Made by a program: the position numbers and the translations under genes
Notes under the pieces: generated by a model
Seen by the model: only the letters and a program-made list of their open reading frames with translations
Database searches by the model: none
What the model was told of the DNA's origin: nothing
In this document: positions 1 through 5,335 of the stretch, piece after piece
Position numbering within the stretch: the first letter of the stretch is position 1
Layout of the letters: each line of letters opens with the position of its first letter
Assembly: GCA_938016625.1 (NCBI GenBank)
Contig: CALILB010000189.1
Coordinates: 1 to 5,713, forward strand
From: an uncultured bacterium
GTDB lineage: Bacteria > Acidobacteriota > Thermoanaerobaculia > Multivoradales > JAHEKO01
DNA: 5,713 nt
Direction of reading: 5' to 3'

Positions 1-945
1 GAGTCCGATTGGGCTGTCCTGGCGCGGGCCATCACCCTGGTCGAAAGCCGCAGGTCGGCCGACATGGCGCTCGCCCAGGAACTCTTGGTCCGATTGCAGC
101 CGGAGACCGGCGGTGCCATTCGCGTCGGTATCACGGGTGTCCCGGGAGTTGGGAAAAGCACCTTCATCGACGCTCTGGGCACCCAGTTGATCGAGGACGG
201 TCACCGGGTGGCGGTACTGGCCGTCGATCCTTCCAGCTCGATCTCCGGTGGCAGCATCCTCGGCGACAAAAGCCGGATGCCCCGTCTGGCGGCGGCCGAA
301 GAGGCCTTTATCCGACCCTCACCCAGCGCTCTCAGCCTCGGTGGTGTCACCCGGCGCACCCGGGAGACGATGCTGCTGTGCGAGGCCGCCGGTTTCGACG
401 TCGTCCTGGTCGAGACGGTGGGCGTCGGGCAGTCGGAGACCATGGTGGCGGACATGGTCGATTTCTTTCTGGTACTGGTGCTGGCCGGCGCCGGTGACGA
501 GCTCCAGGGGATCAAGAAGGGGATCATCGAGCTGGCCGACCTGGTAGCCGTCAACAAGGCCGACGGCGACAACCTGGAGCGTGCCCAACTGGCGCAACGG
601 GACTACGCGGGGGCGCTGCGCTATCTGGGCACGACAGAGACCTCCTGGGAGCCACGGGTGGTGACGGTGAGCGCGCTGACCGGAGCCGGTCTGGCCGAGC
701 TGTGGGAGCTCGTCGAAGAGCACCACCAGCTGCTGGCGGACTCCGGCGAGCTCGACGAGAGACGCCGGCGCCAGCTCGGTCGCTGGATGTGGTCACTGAT
801 CGAGGAGAAGCTTCTCGACTCCTTTCGACACCACCCCGAAGTCATGGGACGACTAGACGAGCTCGAGCGCGCCGTGGCCAAAGGGGAGGTGACTCCCACC
901 CAGGCGGCCACCGAGTTGCTGGCCGCCTTTCACCCGCCTCGTTGA
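1..945 (+). CDS. meaB: MeaB/ArgK-family G-protein chaperone (methylmalonyl-CoA mutase-associated GTPase), 5' end cut by window
   Basis: The reading frame is open from base 1 and reads E-S-D-W-A-V-L-A-R-A-I-T-L-V-E before the first internal ATG at 64. That matches the usual MeaB N-terminus (LARAITLVES), so the true start lies left of the window, with perhaps 10-20 residues missing; 314 residues are visible. Seen: a P-loop GVPGVGKST at 136-162, a DPSSSISGGSILGDKSRM stretch typical of this family's switch region, the signature VETVGVGQSE (about 409-441), the guanine-specificity motif NKAD (about 553-564), and a C-terminal helical dimerisation arm beginning near RRRRQLGRWMWSLIEE. Known for the family: a cytoplasmic GTPase that protects adenosylcobalamin-dependent methylmalonyl-CoA mutase and gates its cofactor loading. 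The mutase gene is not in view, so the partner is inferred. The stop is TGA at 943-945. The older ArgK 'arginine transport kinase' name is a historical misannotation. Family assignment is very secure. Confidence 0.95.
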   Translation, partial: ESDWAVLARAITLVESRRSADMALAQELLVRLQPETGGAIRVGITGVPGVGKSTFIDALGTQLIEDGHRVAVLAVDPSSSISGGSILGDKSRMPRLAAAEEAFIRPSPSALSLGGVTRRTRETMLLCEAAGFDVVLVETVGVGQSETMVADMVDFFLVLVLAGAGDELQGIKKGIIELADLVAVNKADGDNLERAQLAQRDYAGALRYLGTTETSWEPRVVTVSALTGAGLAELWELVEEHHQLLADSGELDERRRRQLGRWMWSLIEEKLLDSFRHHPEVMGRLDELERAVAKGEVTPTQAATELLAAFHPPR

Positions 946-989
946 CAGCTGCCTGCCCGAGCCGATACGTTCAGCGGTGCAGGTGGCTG
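946..989 (+). other. Long hairpin in the meaB-nusB gap
   Basis: Immediately after the meaB stop, CAGCTGCCTGC (946-956) can pair along its full 11 bases with GCAGGTGGCTG (979-989), with two adjacent G-U wobbles in the middle and a 22-base loop whose ends (CCG/CGG) could extend pairing. No U-tract follows, so it is not a classical intrinsic terminator. It might end or protect the meaB mRNA 3' end, or be chance pairing in GC-rich DNA. The rest of the 117-base gap up to 1062 holds only purine-rich sequence and the small leader ORF described separately. I see no convincing -35/-10 promoter pair there. Confidence 0.35.
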
Positions 990-1045
990 CTCGCGTGTGA
1001 GCCGCCTCGTGCGGAGGAAGCGAGAAAGGTGAGAGGTTCTTTGAG

Positions 1046-1066
1046 ATGGGGGTAGCTTGGGGGTGA
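1046..1066 (+). other. Possible six-codon leader ORF overlapping the nusB start
   Basis: An ATG at 1046 opens a frame reading M-G-V-A-W-G and stops at TGA 1064-1066. GAGAGG at 1031-1036 lies nine bases upstream, a plausible Shine-Dalgarno spacing. The stop overlaps the GTG of nusB (1063-1065) by the four bases GTGA, the arrangement used for translational coupling. Alternatively it is a trace of an indel in one of the two G5 runs: one extra G would put this ATG in frame with nusB. It could also be coincidence. Confidence 0.3.
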
Positions 1067-1491
1067 GCACCCGTCGACAGGCGCGGGAGATGGCTCTCCA
1101 GATGCTCTATCAGAGCGATGTCGGGGGTGCCGAAGGGGAGCAGGTGCTGGCCGAGTTTCAGCCGACCGAGTACACCGGCGAGGCGGAGCGGGCTTTCAGC
1201 TATGCCCGATCCCTGGTGGAAGGCACACTCAGCCACCGGCAGGAGATCGACGATCTCATCCGGCAGCAGGCGGAGCACTGGCGGCTGGAGCGTATGCCGC
1301 CGGTGGATCGCAATATCTTGCGTCTCGCGGTGTACGAATTTCTCTACCAAACCGATGTGCCAAAGCTCGTGATACTGGATGAGGCCATCGAACTGGCCAA
1401 GGAGTTTGGTTCGGAGCAGTCGGGCCGGTTTGTCAACGGATTGCTCGATGGCATCCTCAAGCGCCACTCCTTTCCCGGTACTCTCACCTGA
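1063..1491 (+). CDS. nusB: Transcription antitermination protein NusB
   Basis: A 142-residue protein, the usual length for NusB. It begins M-S-T-R-R-Q-A-R-E and continues with ALQMLYQSD, the conserved arginine-rich first helix that contacts boxA RNA. The C-terminal half has the family signature RMPPVDRNILRLAVYEFL (about residues 75-92) and VILDEAIELAKEFGSEQSG followed by RFVNGLLDGI. Known role: NusB binds S10 (NusE) and boxA RNA in the cytoplasm, promoting antitermination and correct processing of rRNA transcripts. In-frame starts are limited by a TGA at 1042-1044, leaving TTG at 1057 or GTG at 1063. GTG is preferred because it gives the family-typical N-terminus and overlaps the leader stop; TTG would add only two residues. 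The gene is followed after 16 bases by lptE, so they are probably cotranscribed. Ribosomal-RNA and cell-envelope functions are unrelated, so the pairing is positional only. Confidence 0.95.
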   Translation: MSTRRQAREMALQMLYQSDVGGAEGEQVLAEFQPTEYTGEAERAFSYARSLVEGTLSHRQEIDDLIRQQAEHWRLERMPPVDRNILRLAVYEFLYQTDVPKLVILDEAIELAKEFGSEQSGRFVNGLLDGILKRHSFPGTLT

Positions 1492-1494
1492 AAT

Positions 1495-1500
1495 GGAGGT
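1495..1500 (+). promoter_or_regulatory. Ribosome binding site that sets the lptE start
   Basis: GGAGGT, a full anti-16S match, sits seven bases before TTG 1508. It overlaps the ATG at 1493 (the G of the ATG is its first base), so that ATG cannot use it. This favours TTG 1508 as the start. Confidence 0.7.
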
Positions 1501-1507
1501 CAAAGGC

Positions 1508-2029
1508 TTGAAGAAGATACTCATGTTGGCCGTGTTGCTCGGTGTGTTTGGCACGCTGGCGGGCTGCGGCTATGGACTCATCGGGCGTACCAGCACGCTG
1601 CCGGAGGACATCGAGTCGATCTTTGTCGAGCCGCTGAAGAACCGGACCACCCGACCGCAGATCGAGCTCACCATGACCAGGGCCATCATCAACGAGCTGG
1701 TTACCCGGAGACGCTTTACCATTTCTCCCAACCGGGAAGGTGCCGACGCCATATTGAGTGGCGCGCTGACGGCCTTTACCGTACGCCCGGTGACCTTCGA
1801 TCCCCAGGGCAGGGCAGAGGAGTGGCAGATCTCTATTCGCGCCGACATGAGTTTTGCTCGGACCGACAACGACGAGATTATCTGGGAGCAGCCGCTCTAC
1901 AACTTCCGCGACAATTACGAGCTGGAGCTGGACGAGGCCACGGTCTTCGACCCCGAGGACCGGACGATCCAGATCGTGTCGGTCGATTTTGCGCAGACGC
2001 TGGTGATCGATCTGCTGGAAGGGTTCTAG
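1508..2029 (+). CDS. lptE: LPS-assembly lipoprotein LptE (RlpB family)
   Basis: A 173-residue protein from TTG 1508. The N-terminus is a lipoprotein signal: MKK, a hydrophobic run, then the lipobox L-A-G-C with the acylated cysteine at residue 20, followed by GYGL. Family features are visible: LPEDIESIFVEPLKNRTTRP (residues 31-50), an alpha-helix with TRAIINELVTRR, an AD-x-x-LSG strand (79-85), and FDPQGRAEEWQISIRADMSF (97-116) ending near IIWEQ. Known role: LptE plugs the LptD beta-barrel in the outer membrane and helps insert lipopolysaccharide at the cell surface. The residue after the cysteine is Gly, compatible with outer-membrane sorting. An ATG at 1493 in frame would add five residues (MEVKG) but has no Shine-Dalgarno. 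In enterobacteria lptE lies between leuS and holA; here nusB precedes it and neither leuS nor holA is present. Sequence similarity in this family is low, but lipobox, length and motifs agree. Confidence 0.87.
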   Translation: MKKILMLAVLLGVFGTLAGCGYGLIGRTSTLPEDIESIFVEPLKNRTTRPQIELTMTRAIINELVTRRRFTISPNREGADAILSGALTAFTVRPVTFDPQGRAEEWQISIRADMSFARTDNDEIIWEQPLYNFRDNYELELDEATVFDPEDRTIQIVSVDFAQTLVIDLLEGF

Positions 2030-2038
2030 ACCCCACCC

Positions 2039-2060
2039 CGGCCGGCACGGAGGCCGGCCG
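2039..2060. terminator. GC-rich hairpin between convergent lptE and rpsT
   Basis: CGGCCGGC (2039-2046) pairs perfectly with GCCGGCCG (2053-2060) around a six-base loop, starting ten bases after the lptE stop. A T6 run (2083-2088) lies 22 bases further on the plus strand, too far for a textbook intrinsic terminator, and no T-run follows on the minus strand. It probably stops or slows polymerase from lptE and may serve both directions because the genes converge. The 70-base gap contains no gene. Confidence 0.5.
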
Positions 2061-2099
2061 CTCGCTTCGCCACTTTCAGATCTTTTTTGGGGCTGGGTG

Positions 2100-2366
2100 C
2101 TAGGCCGAGAGGGTCTTCACCGACCGCACGAGCCGGGACTTGCTGCGGGCGGCTGCACGGCGGTGGATGATCTTCTTTTGCGCGGTGCGGTCGATCAGGC
2201 TGAGGGTTCCGGGTAGGAGCTCCTCGGCTTTGCTCTTGTCGCCATCGGCGATGACCTTGCGCAGCTCCTTGACCGCGGAGCGCATCCTCGAGCGCTCGGC
2301 TCGATTGCGTGACCGCTGGCGAAGGTTCAGTCGGATCCTCTTCTCTGCCGATTTGATATTTGCCAT
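2100..2366 (-). CDS. rpsT: 30S ribosomal protein S20
   Basis: An 88-residue, very basic protein, the standard S20 length. It begins MANIKSAEKRIR, the family's hallmark N-terminus, followed by the long basic helix region NRAERSRMRSAVKEL and the conserved tail TAQKKIIHRRAAARSKSRL. Known role: a primary 16S rRNA-binding protein that helps fold the 5' domain and helix 44 region of the small subunit. The start is ATG at 2366, followed by GCC for Ala; a purine-rich AGAGAGAGAA lies four bases upstream (2371-2380), a weak but usable ribosome binding site. It sits downstream of cpoB on the same strand but is separated by a strong terminator, so it is probably transcribed separately. E. coli S20 represses its own translation; nothing here proves the same. 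Confidence 0.97.
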   Translation of the reverse strand: MANIKSAEKRIRLNLRQRSRNRAERSRMRSAVKELRKVIADGDKSKAEELLPGTLSLIDRTAQKKIIHRRAAARSKSRLVRSVKTLSA

Positions 2367-2396
2367 CGTGTTCTCTCTCTAAGCTACCTACTGACG

Positions 2397-2426
2397 AAAA
2401 ACAAGCGCCGCACTCACGTGCGACGC
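2397..2426 (-). terminator. Intrinsic terminator after cpoB (end of the Tol-Pal operon)
   Basis: Read on the minus strand, GCGTCGCAC (2426-2418) pairs with GCGCCGCAC's complement, GTGCGGCGC (2413-2405), over nine bases with one G-U wobble. It closes a GTGA (GNRA-type) tetraloop and is followed directly by TTGTTTTT (2404-2397). This is a textbook rho-independent terminator, 25 bases after the cpoB stop codon. It also lies 30 bases before the rpsT start, so it would either insulate rpsT or act as part of its leader. Confidence 0.88.
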
Positions 2427-2432
2427 CGGCAA

Positions 2433-2461
2433 AGTCTAGCGGTAACTCTACTAACCGTCAA
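2433..2461 (-). promoter_or_regulatory. Candidate promoter for rpsT
   Basis: On the minus strand TTGACG (2461-2456), inside the last codons of cpoB, is followed after 17 bases by TAGACT (2438-2433). These match the sigma-70 consensus at five of six and four of six positions with ideal spacing. Transcription would begin near 2426, at the foot of the terminator stem. That puts the hairpin at the extreme 5' end of an rpsT transcript, which is odd and lowers confidence. Confidence 0.35.
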
Positions 2462-3254
2462 TACCCAGTTCGCGGATTTTCTGACGGGCGAGATTCGCTT
2501 CGTCGGTGCTGGGATACTCGCGAATCACGTGCTGTAGCTGGACGACGCCCTGCTCCTGTTGGCCGAGCTCCAGGTAGGCGTAGCCTTTCTTGAGTAGCGC
2601 GCTAGCCAGCTTGTCGCTTCGCGGGTAACGGCGCAGAATGCCTTCGAACTCCCGGATGGCCTGCTGGTATTTGCCCTGGCTGTAGTAGGACTCCCCGATC
2701 CAGTAGGAGGCGTTGTCCGCCAGTTCGGTATCGGGGAAGGACTCGAGGTACTGGCGAAAGCCCAGCACGGCCAGGTCGTAGTTGCCCCGCAGGTAGTCGT
2801 TGTAGGCGGTCTGGTAGAGGGCCTGGGGATCCGATGTCGGGGCCACGGGCTGTGAGGTGCCCCCGTTGCCCGCCCCGGCGCCCAGAGCCGACCTCACCGC
2901 CTTGAGCTCCTGGTTGGTGGCGGCGATCTGTTGGGACAGCTGGGCGAGGCGGAAGTTGGTGTCCTCGAGATTGGCCTGCAGCTGGTCAATCTGCGCCGAG
3001 AGCCCTTGCACCGACACCTGCACATCAGCCTCCGACCTCAGCAGGGATTGGGTCTGAGTGGCGATCTCGTCCCTGAGATCGGTCACCTCTTCCTTACTGG
3101 AGGTCTGCTTCTGCAGTTGGAGAACTTGACGCTGTATGTCGCTCAACTGCGCCTGAATGTCCTCGATGTCACGGCCCGAGACACAGCCGGTCACCAAGAA
3201 TGCGGCAGTCAGCAGGAGAATCCCTGTTAGAAGGCGATGGCTCACTCTGGACAA
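2451..3254 (-). CDS. cpoB: CpoB/YbgF, Tol-Pal system coordinator, as a lipoprotein
   Basis: A 267-residue exported protein. Residues 1-24 form a lipoprotein signal with hydrophobic core GILLLTAAFL and lipobox V-T-G-C (Cys24). Residues about 29-122 are Gln- and Leu-rich heptad sequence (coiled coil, the YbgF trimerisation region). Residues 124-142 are a Gly/Pro/Thr linker. Residues about 143-250 hold three TPR units, beginning ALYQTAYNDYLRGNYDLA, NASYWIGESYYSQGKYQQA and ALLKKGYAYLELGQQEQG. Known role: CpoB coordinates peptidoglycan synthesis by PBP1B with Tol-driven outer-membrane constriction and binds TolA. E. coli CpoB is a soluble periplasmic protein, so the lipobox here is a difference. 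The start is TTG 3254, placed by GAGGGG five bases away; GTG 3245 is an alternative that would shorten the signal by three residues. It lies 12 bases after pal, so they are cotranscribed. Confidence 0.92.
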   Translation of the reverse strand: MSRVSHRLLTGILLLTAAFLVTGCVSGRDIEDIQAQLSDIQRQVLQLQKQTSSKEEVTDLRDEIATQTQSLLRSEADVQVSVQGLSAQIDQLQANLEDTNFRLAQLSQQIAATNQELKAVRSALGAGAGNGGTSQPVAPTSDPQALYQTAYNDYLRGNYDLAVLGFRQYLESFPDTELADNASYWIGESYYSQGKYQQAIREFEGILRRYPRSDKLASALLKKGYAYLELGQQEQGVVQLQHVIREYPSTDEANLARQKIRELGIDG

Positions 3255-3257
3255 CTT

Positions 3258-3263
3258 CCCCTC
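3258..3263 (-). promoter_or_regulatory. Ribosome binding site for cpoB
   Basis: GAGGGG on the minus strand lies in the 12-base pal-cpoB gap, three bases (AAG) before TTG 3254; its GAGG part is five bases away. It is 12 bases from the alternative GTG at 3245, so it supports the TTG start, though the spacing is a little short. Confidence 0.5.
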
Positions 3264-3266
3264 GAA

Positions 3267-3836
3267 CTACGAACGGCCAGTGATCACGAAGTGAGCCCGG
3301 CGGTTCCTCCACCAGCAGCTCTCGGCGGAGACGTTGCACACGGGTCGCTCTTCGCCAAAGCTGATGGTTTTGATGTTGTCCATCCTGGCACCCAGGGAGG
3401 TCAAGTAGTTGCGGGCGGCGGCAGCCCGGCGATCCCCCAGAGCGAGGTTGTAATCGATCGTACCGCGCTCGTCGCAATGGCCCTCGATCGTGAACGTAAA
3501 CTCCGGATGGGCCTTCATGAAGTCGACGTTCTTGGCCAGCCGCTCACGCGACTCGGATTTGAGATCGTACTTGTCGAAGTCGAAGTAGACATCTCCCAGC
3601 AGACCCTGCTGGTAGGCATACTCCATGGCCTCGACGATGTCGCCGGCGAGAGGATCGGGCGTTTTGTCCGCTTGTGTCGAAGGCGCCGTCGGCTGGGCTA
3701 TGTCATCAGCCGGGGCAACCGTCGTCGTCTCGGTATCTACCGGCGCCGGGGCAGGCTTCTTCTTGGGGCATCCAAGCATTACCACCGACAGCCCGAGCAC
3801 ACCGATCCATACCGTCACCATCCACTTGCGGTTCAT
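3267..3836 (-). CDS. pal: Peptidoglycan-associated lipoprotein Pal
   Basis: A 189-residue lipoprotein. The signal peptide ends with lipobox V-M-L-G-C (Cys23). A Pro/Thr/Ala-rich linker spans about 24-62, and the OmpA-like peptidoglycan-binding domain about 80-188. Key motifs are VYFDFDKYDL (83-92), EGHCDERGT (118-126) with the diaminopimelate-contacting Asp122 and Arg124 region, LGDRRAAAARNYL (133-145), ISFGEERP and NRRAHFV (178-184). Known role: Pal anchors the outer membrane to peptidoglycan and is pulled to the septum by TolA-TolB. The start ATG at 3836 has a strong AAGGAG (3843-3848) six bases upstream. Position 121 is Cys where E. coli Pal has Ala, and Cys167 and Cys174 flank a short loop before the NRR motif, a possible disulfide. 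It is followed 12 bases later by cpoB and preceded by a 112-base gap after tolB. Confidence 0.97.
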   Translation of the reverse strand: MNRKWMVTVWIGVLGLSVVMLGCPKKKPAPAPVDTETTTVAPADDIAQPTAPSTQADKTPDPLAGDIVEAMEYAYQQGLLGDVYFDFDKYDLKSESRERLAKNVDFMKAHPEFTFTIEGHCDERGTIDYNLALGDRRAAAARNYLTSLGARMDNIKTISFGEERPVCNVSAESCWWRNRRAHFVITGRS

Positions 3837-3842
3837 AAGAGT

Positions 3843-3848
3843 CTCCTT
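3843..3848 (-). promoter_or_regulatory. Ribosome binding site for pal
   Basis: AAGGAG on the minus strand, six bases before ATG 3836. It is the best-spaced Shine-Dalgarno in the minus-strand cluster, consistent with Pal being the most abundant Tol-Pal protein in known systems. Confidence 0.75.
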
Positions 3849-3906
3849 CGAGCGTCTTCTAGGTTTTTGATTCCCGTCAAGAGGCTTCTATTCCGATAAC
3901 CGACCT

Positions 3907-3936
3907 ACTGTAGCAGAAGATTTCTCGATTCTTCAA
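3907..3936 (-). promoter_or_regulatory. Candidate internal promoter for pal-cpoB
   Basis: In the 112-base tolB-pal gap, TTGAAG (3936-3931) is followed after 18 bases by TACAGT (3912-3907), preceded by TGC to give an extended -10 (TG-n-hexamer). Both hexamers match consensus at four of six positions. No T-tract terminator lies in the gap, so readthrough from tolB is also possible. E. coli has an internal promoter ahead of ybgF/pal genes in the equivalent cluster, which makes one plausible here. Confidence 0.35.
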
Positions 3937-3948
3937 TAGCAAAGCACG

Positions 3949-5313
3949 CTATTTTGGGAACCCGGACCACGAGGGTGAGAAGTTATTGCCGTCATTGGTC
4001 AGCTGCCGCATCCCGGAACCGTCCAATTCGACCTTGTAGACCTGGGTCCTGGTGGTGCTGCTTCTGCGTTTGGAGGCGAAGACGATTTGCCGTCCATCGG
4101 GTGAGAACGAGGGCGTCTCGTTACTGCCCCCGCCCGATGTGAGCAGCCGGCTTTCGAGCGTCACGACGTCGGTGAGCGCGATGTCGAACCGGCCCGAACG
4201 CCTTGAAGCATAGGCAATTCGGGTCCCGTCCGGGCTCCAGGCGGCCCCGTCGTTGTAGTCACCCTCGAAGGTCAACCGGCGCAAATTGGCGCCCTCGGCG
4301 TCCATGACGTAGATGTTCGGGTTGCCGGCCCGGCTGGAGGTGAAGGCGATCTCTCTTCCCGACGGACTCCAGGAGGGGTTGGTGTCGATTCCCGAAGAGT
4401 GGGTCAGTTGTCGGAGCCCGGTTCCATCCCGGTTGGCGACAAAGATCTCGGTGTTGCCGCTACCCAGAGAACGGCCAAAAACGATTTGGCGCCCATCGGG
4501 GGAGAAGGAAGGTGAGATGTTGAGCGAACCCTCGGTGACGACCGGTTGCTTGCGTCCGCTGGCCAGGTCGACGAGATAGATACCGGGGGCACCGGAAAAG
4601 TAGGAGACATAGGCGATCGTGTCTCCGGCGCGGCTCCAATCGGGTGTGAGCGAGATCGACTTGTGGGCGGTGACCGGGCGCTGGTTGGCCCCGTCGTAGT
4701 CCATCAGATAGATCTCCTTGAAGCCGCTGCGATCCGAATAGAAGGCGATCTGGCTCAGCGCCACACCTTGGCGGCCGCTCAATGCCAAGATGATCTCGTC
4801 GGCAAAGGTGTGCGCGATGCGCCGCGCCACCGCGGGTGTACCCCGGTAGCGCTTGCCAAGGATCGAATCGCCGCTCTCCAGGTGATACAGGCGGCCCTCG
4901 ATCACCACTTTGTCGCCCTCCGGTCTGACGTCGACCTGCAAGACGAGTTCGTTTTGGAGCGATCGGTAGAGCTCGAAGTCCCTCGTCAGGTCTCCGGTCA
5001 GAGCCAGCACCGATAGGTCATCGGGGCCCTGCAGCCGGAAGACTCTGCTGGCCTCCAGGTCGGTGCGGAGAGTCTGGTCGATCTCGTCGGCGGCACGGCG
5101 TAGGTTGGGGGAGAGCATCGTCAGGCCGTCGAACTCCGGAATCGCGAGCCGGAATTGAGACCGCAGCCGGCCCTCGAGCACTACGGTCACATCCTCCCCT
5201 CCGGGCACGGGCGGTTCTTGGGCTCCGGGCTGCTGGGAGACGGCCGCCACGGCCCCGGTCAGCGTGACCAGCAGCAGGGCGGTCGGGATATGGCGAATCG
5301 GCGATCGCTTCAT
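3949..5313 (-). CDS. tolB: Tol-Pal system protein TolB, periplasmic beta-propeller
   Basis: A 454-residue protein. The N-terminus MKRSPIRHIP plus hydrophobic TALLLVTLTGAVAAVS is a Sec signal peptide, cleaved near residue 25; there is no lipobox. Residues about 42-175 form the TolB N-terminal domain. Residues about 187-452 hold six PD40/WD40-like blades, recognised by repeats such as LTPDWSRAGDTIAY, SPSFSPDGRQIVFG, NPSWSPSGREIAFT, GAAWSPDGTRIAYA and TPSFSPDGRQIVFA. Known role: TolB is periplasmic and switches Pal between peptidoglycan-bound and mobile states under TolA control. The start is ATG 5313, with GAGGA (5322-5326) eight bases upstream; the frame stays open to 5532 but that extension reads as non-signal sequence overlapping the upstream gene. 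It starts 22 bases after the stop of the TolA/TonB-like gene, so both are one operon. Confidence 0.96.
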   Translation of the reverse strand: MKRSPIRHIPTALLLVTLTGAVAAVSQQPGAQEPPVPGGEDVTVVLEGRLRSQFRLAIPEFDGLTMLSPNLRRAADEIDQTLRTDLEASRVFRLQGPDDLSVLALTGDLTRDFELYRSLQNELVLQVDVRPEGDKVVIEGRLYHLESGDSILGKRYRGTPAVARRIAHTFADEIILALSGRQGVALSQIAFYSDRSGFKEIYLMDYDGANQRPVTAHKSISLTPDWSRAGDTIAYVSYFSGAPGIYLVDLASGRKQPVVTEGSLNISPSFSPDGRQIVFGRSLGSGNTEIFVANRDGTGLRQLTHSSGIDTNPSWSPSGREIAFTSSRAGNPNIYVMDAEGANLRRLTFEGDYNDGAAWSPDGTRIAYASRRSGRFDIALTDVVTLESRLLTSGGGSNETPSFSPDGRQIVFASKRRSSTTRTQVYKVELDGSGMRQLTNDGNNFSPSWSGFPK

Positions 5314-5321
5314 GAGCGGTA

Positions 5322-5326
5322 TCCTC
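5322..5326 (-). promoter_or_regulatory. Ribosome binding site that sets the tolB start
   Basis: GAGGA on the minus strand, eight bases before ATG 5313 and inside the 22-base gap after the upstream gene. It decides between this ATG, which opens a signal peptide, and upstream in-frame starts buried in the previous gene. Confidence 0.65.
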
Positions 5327-5335
5327 GAATGGTTC

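Noticed and set aside
9..572. Overlapping open frames of 99-162 codons on both strands within meaB
   Set aside because: They are Arg/Gly/Pro- or Ser-rich translations typical of off-frame reading of GC-rich DNA, inside an unmistakable MeaB gene.
853..1554. 233-codon open frame on the minus strand across meaB, nusB and the start of lptE
   Set aside because: It lies antisense to three well-supported genes, has no recognisable domain, and GC-rich codon bias commonly opens such frames.
2030..2099. Possible classical terminator with T6 run after lptE
   Set aside because: The T6 run at 2083-2088 is 22 bases from the hairpin and no second stem abuts it, so I kept only the hairpin with moderate confidence.
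3237..3899. 220-codon open frame on the plus strand opposite pal
   Set aside because: It is antisense to a clear Pal gene and no family resemblance is visible; composition looks like a codon-bias shadow.
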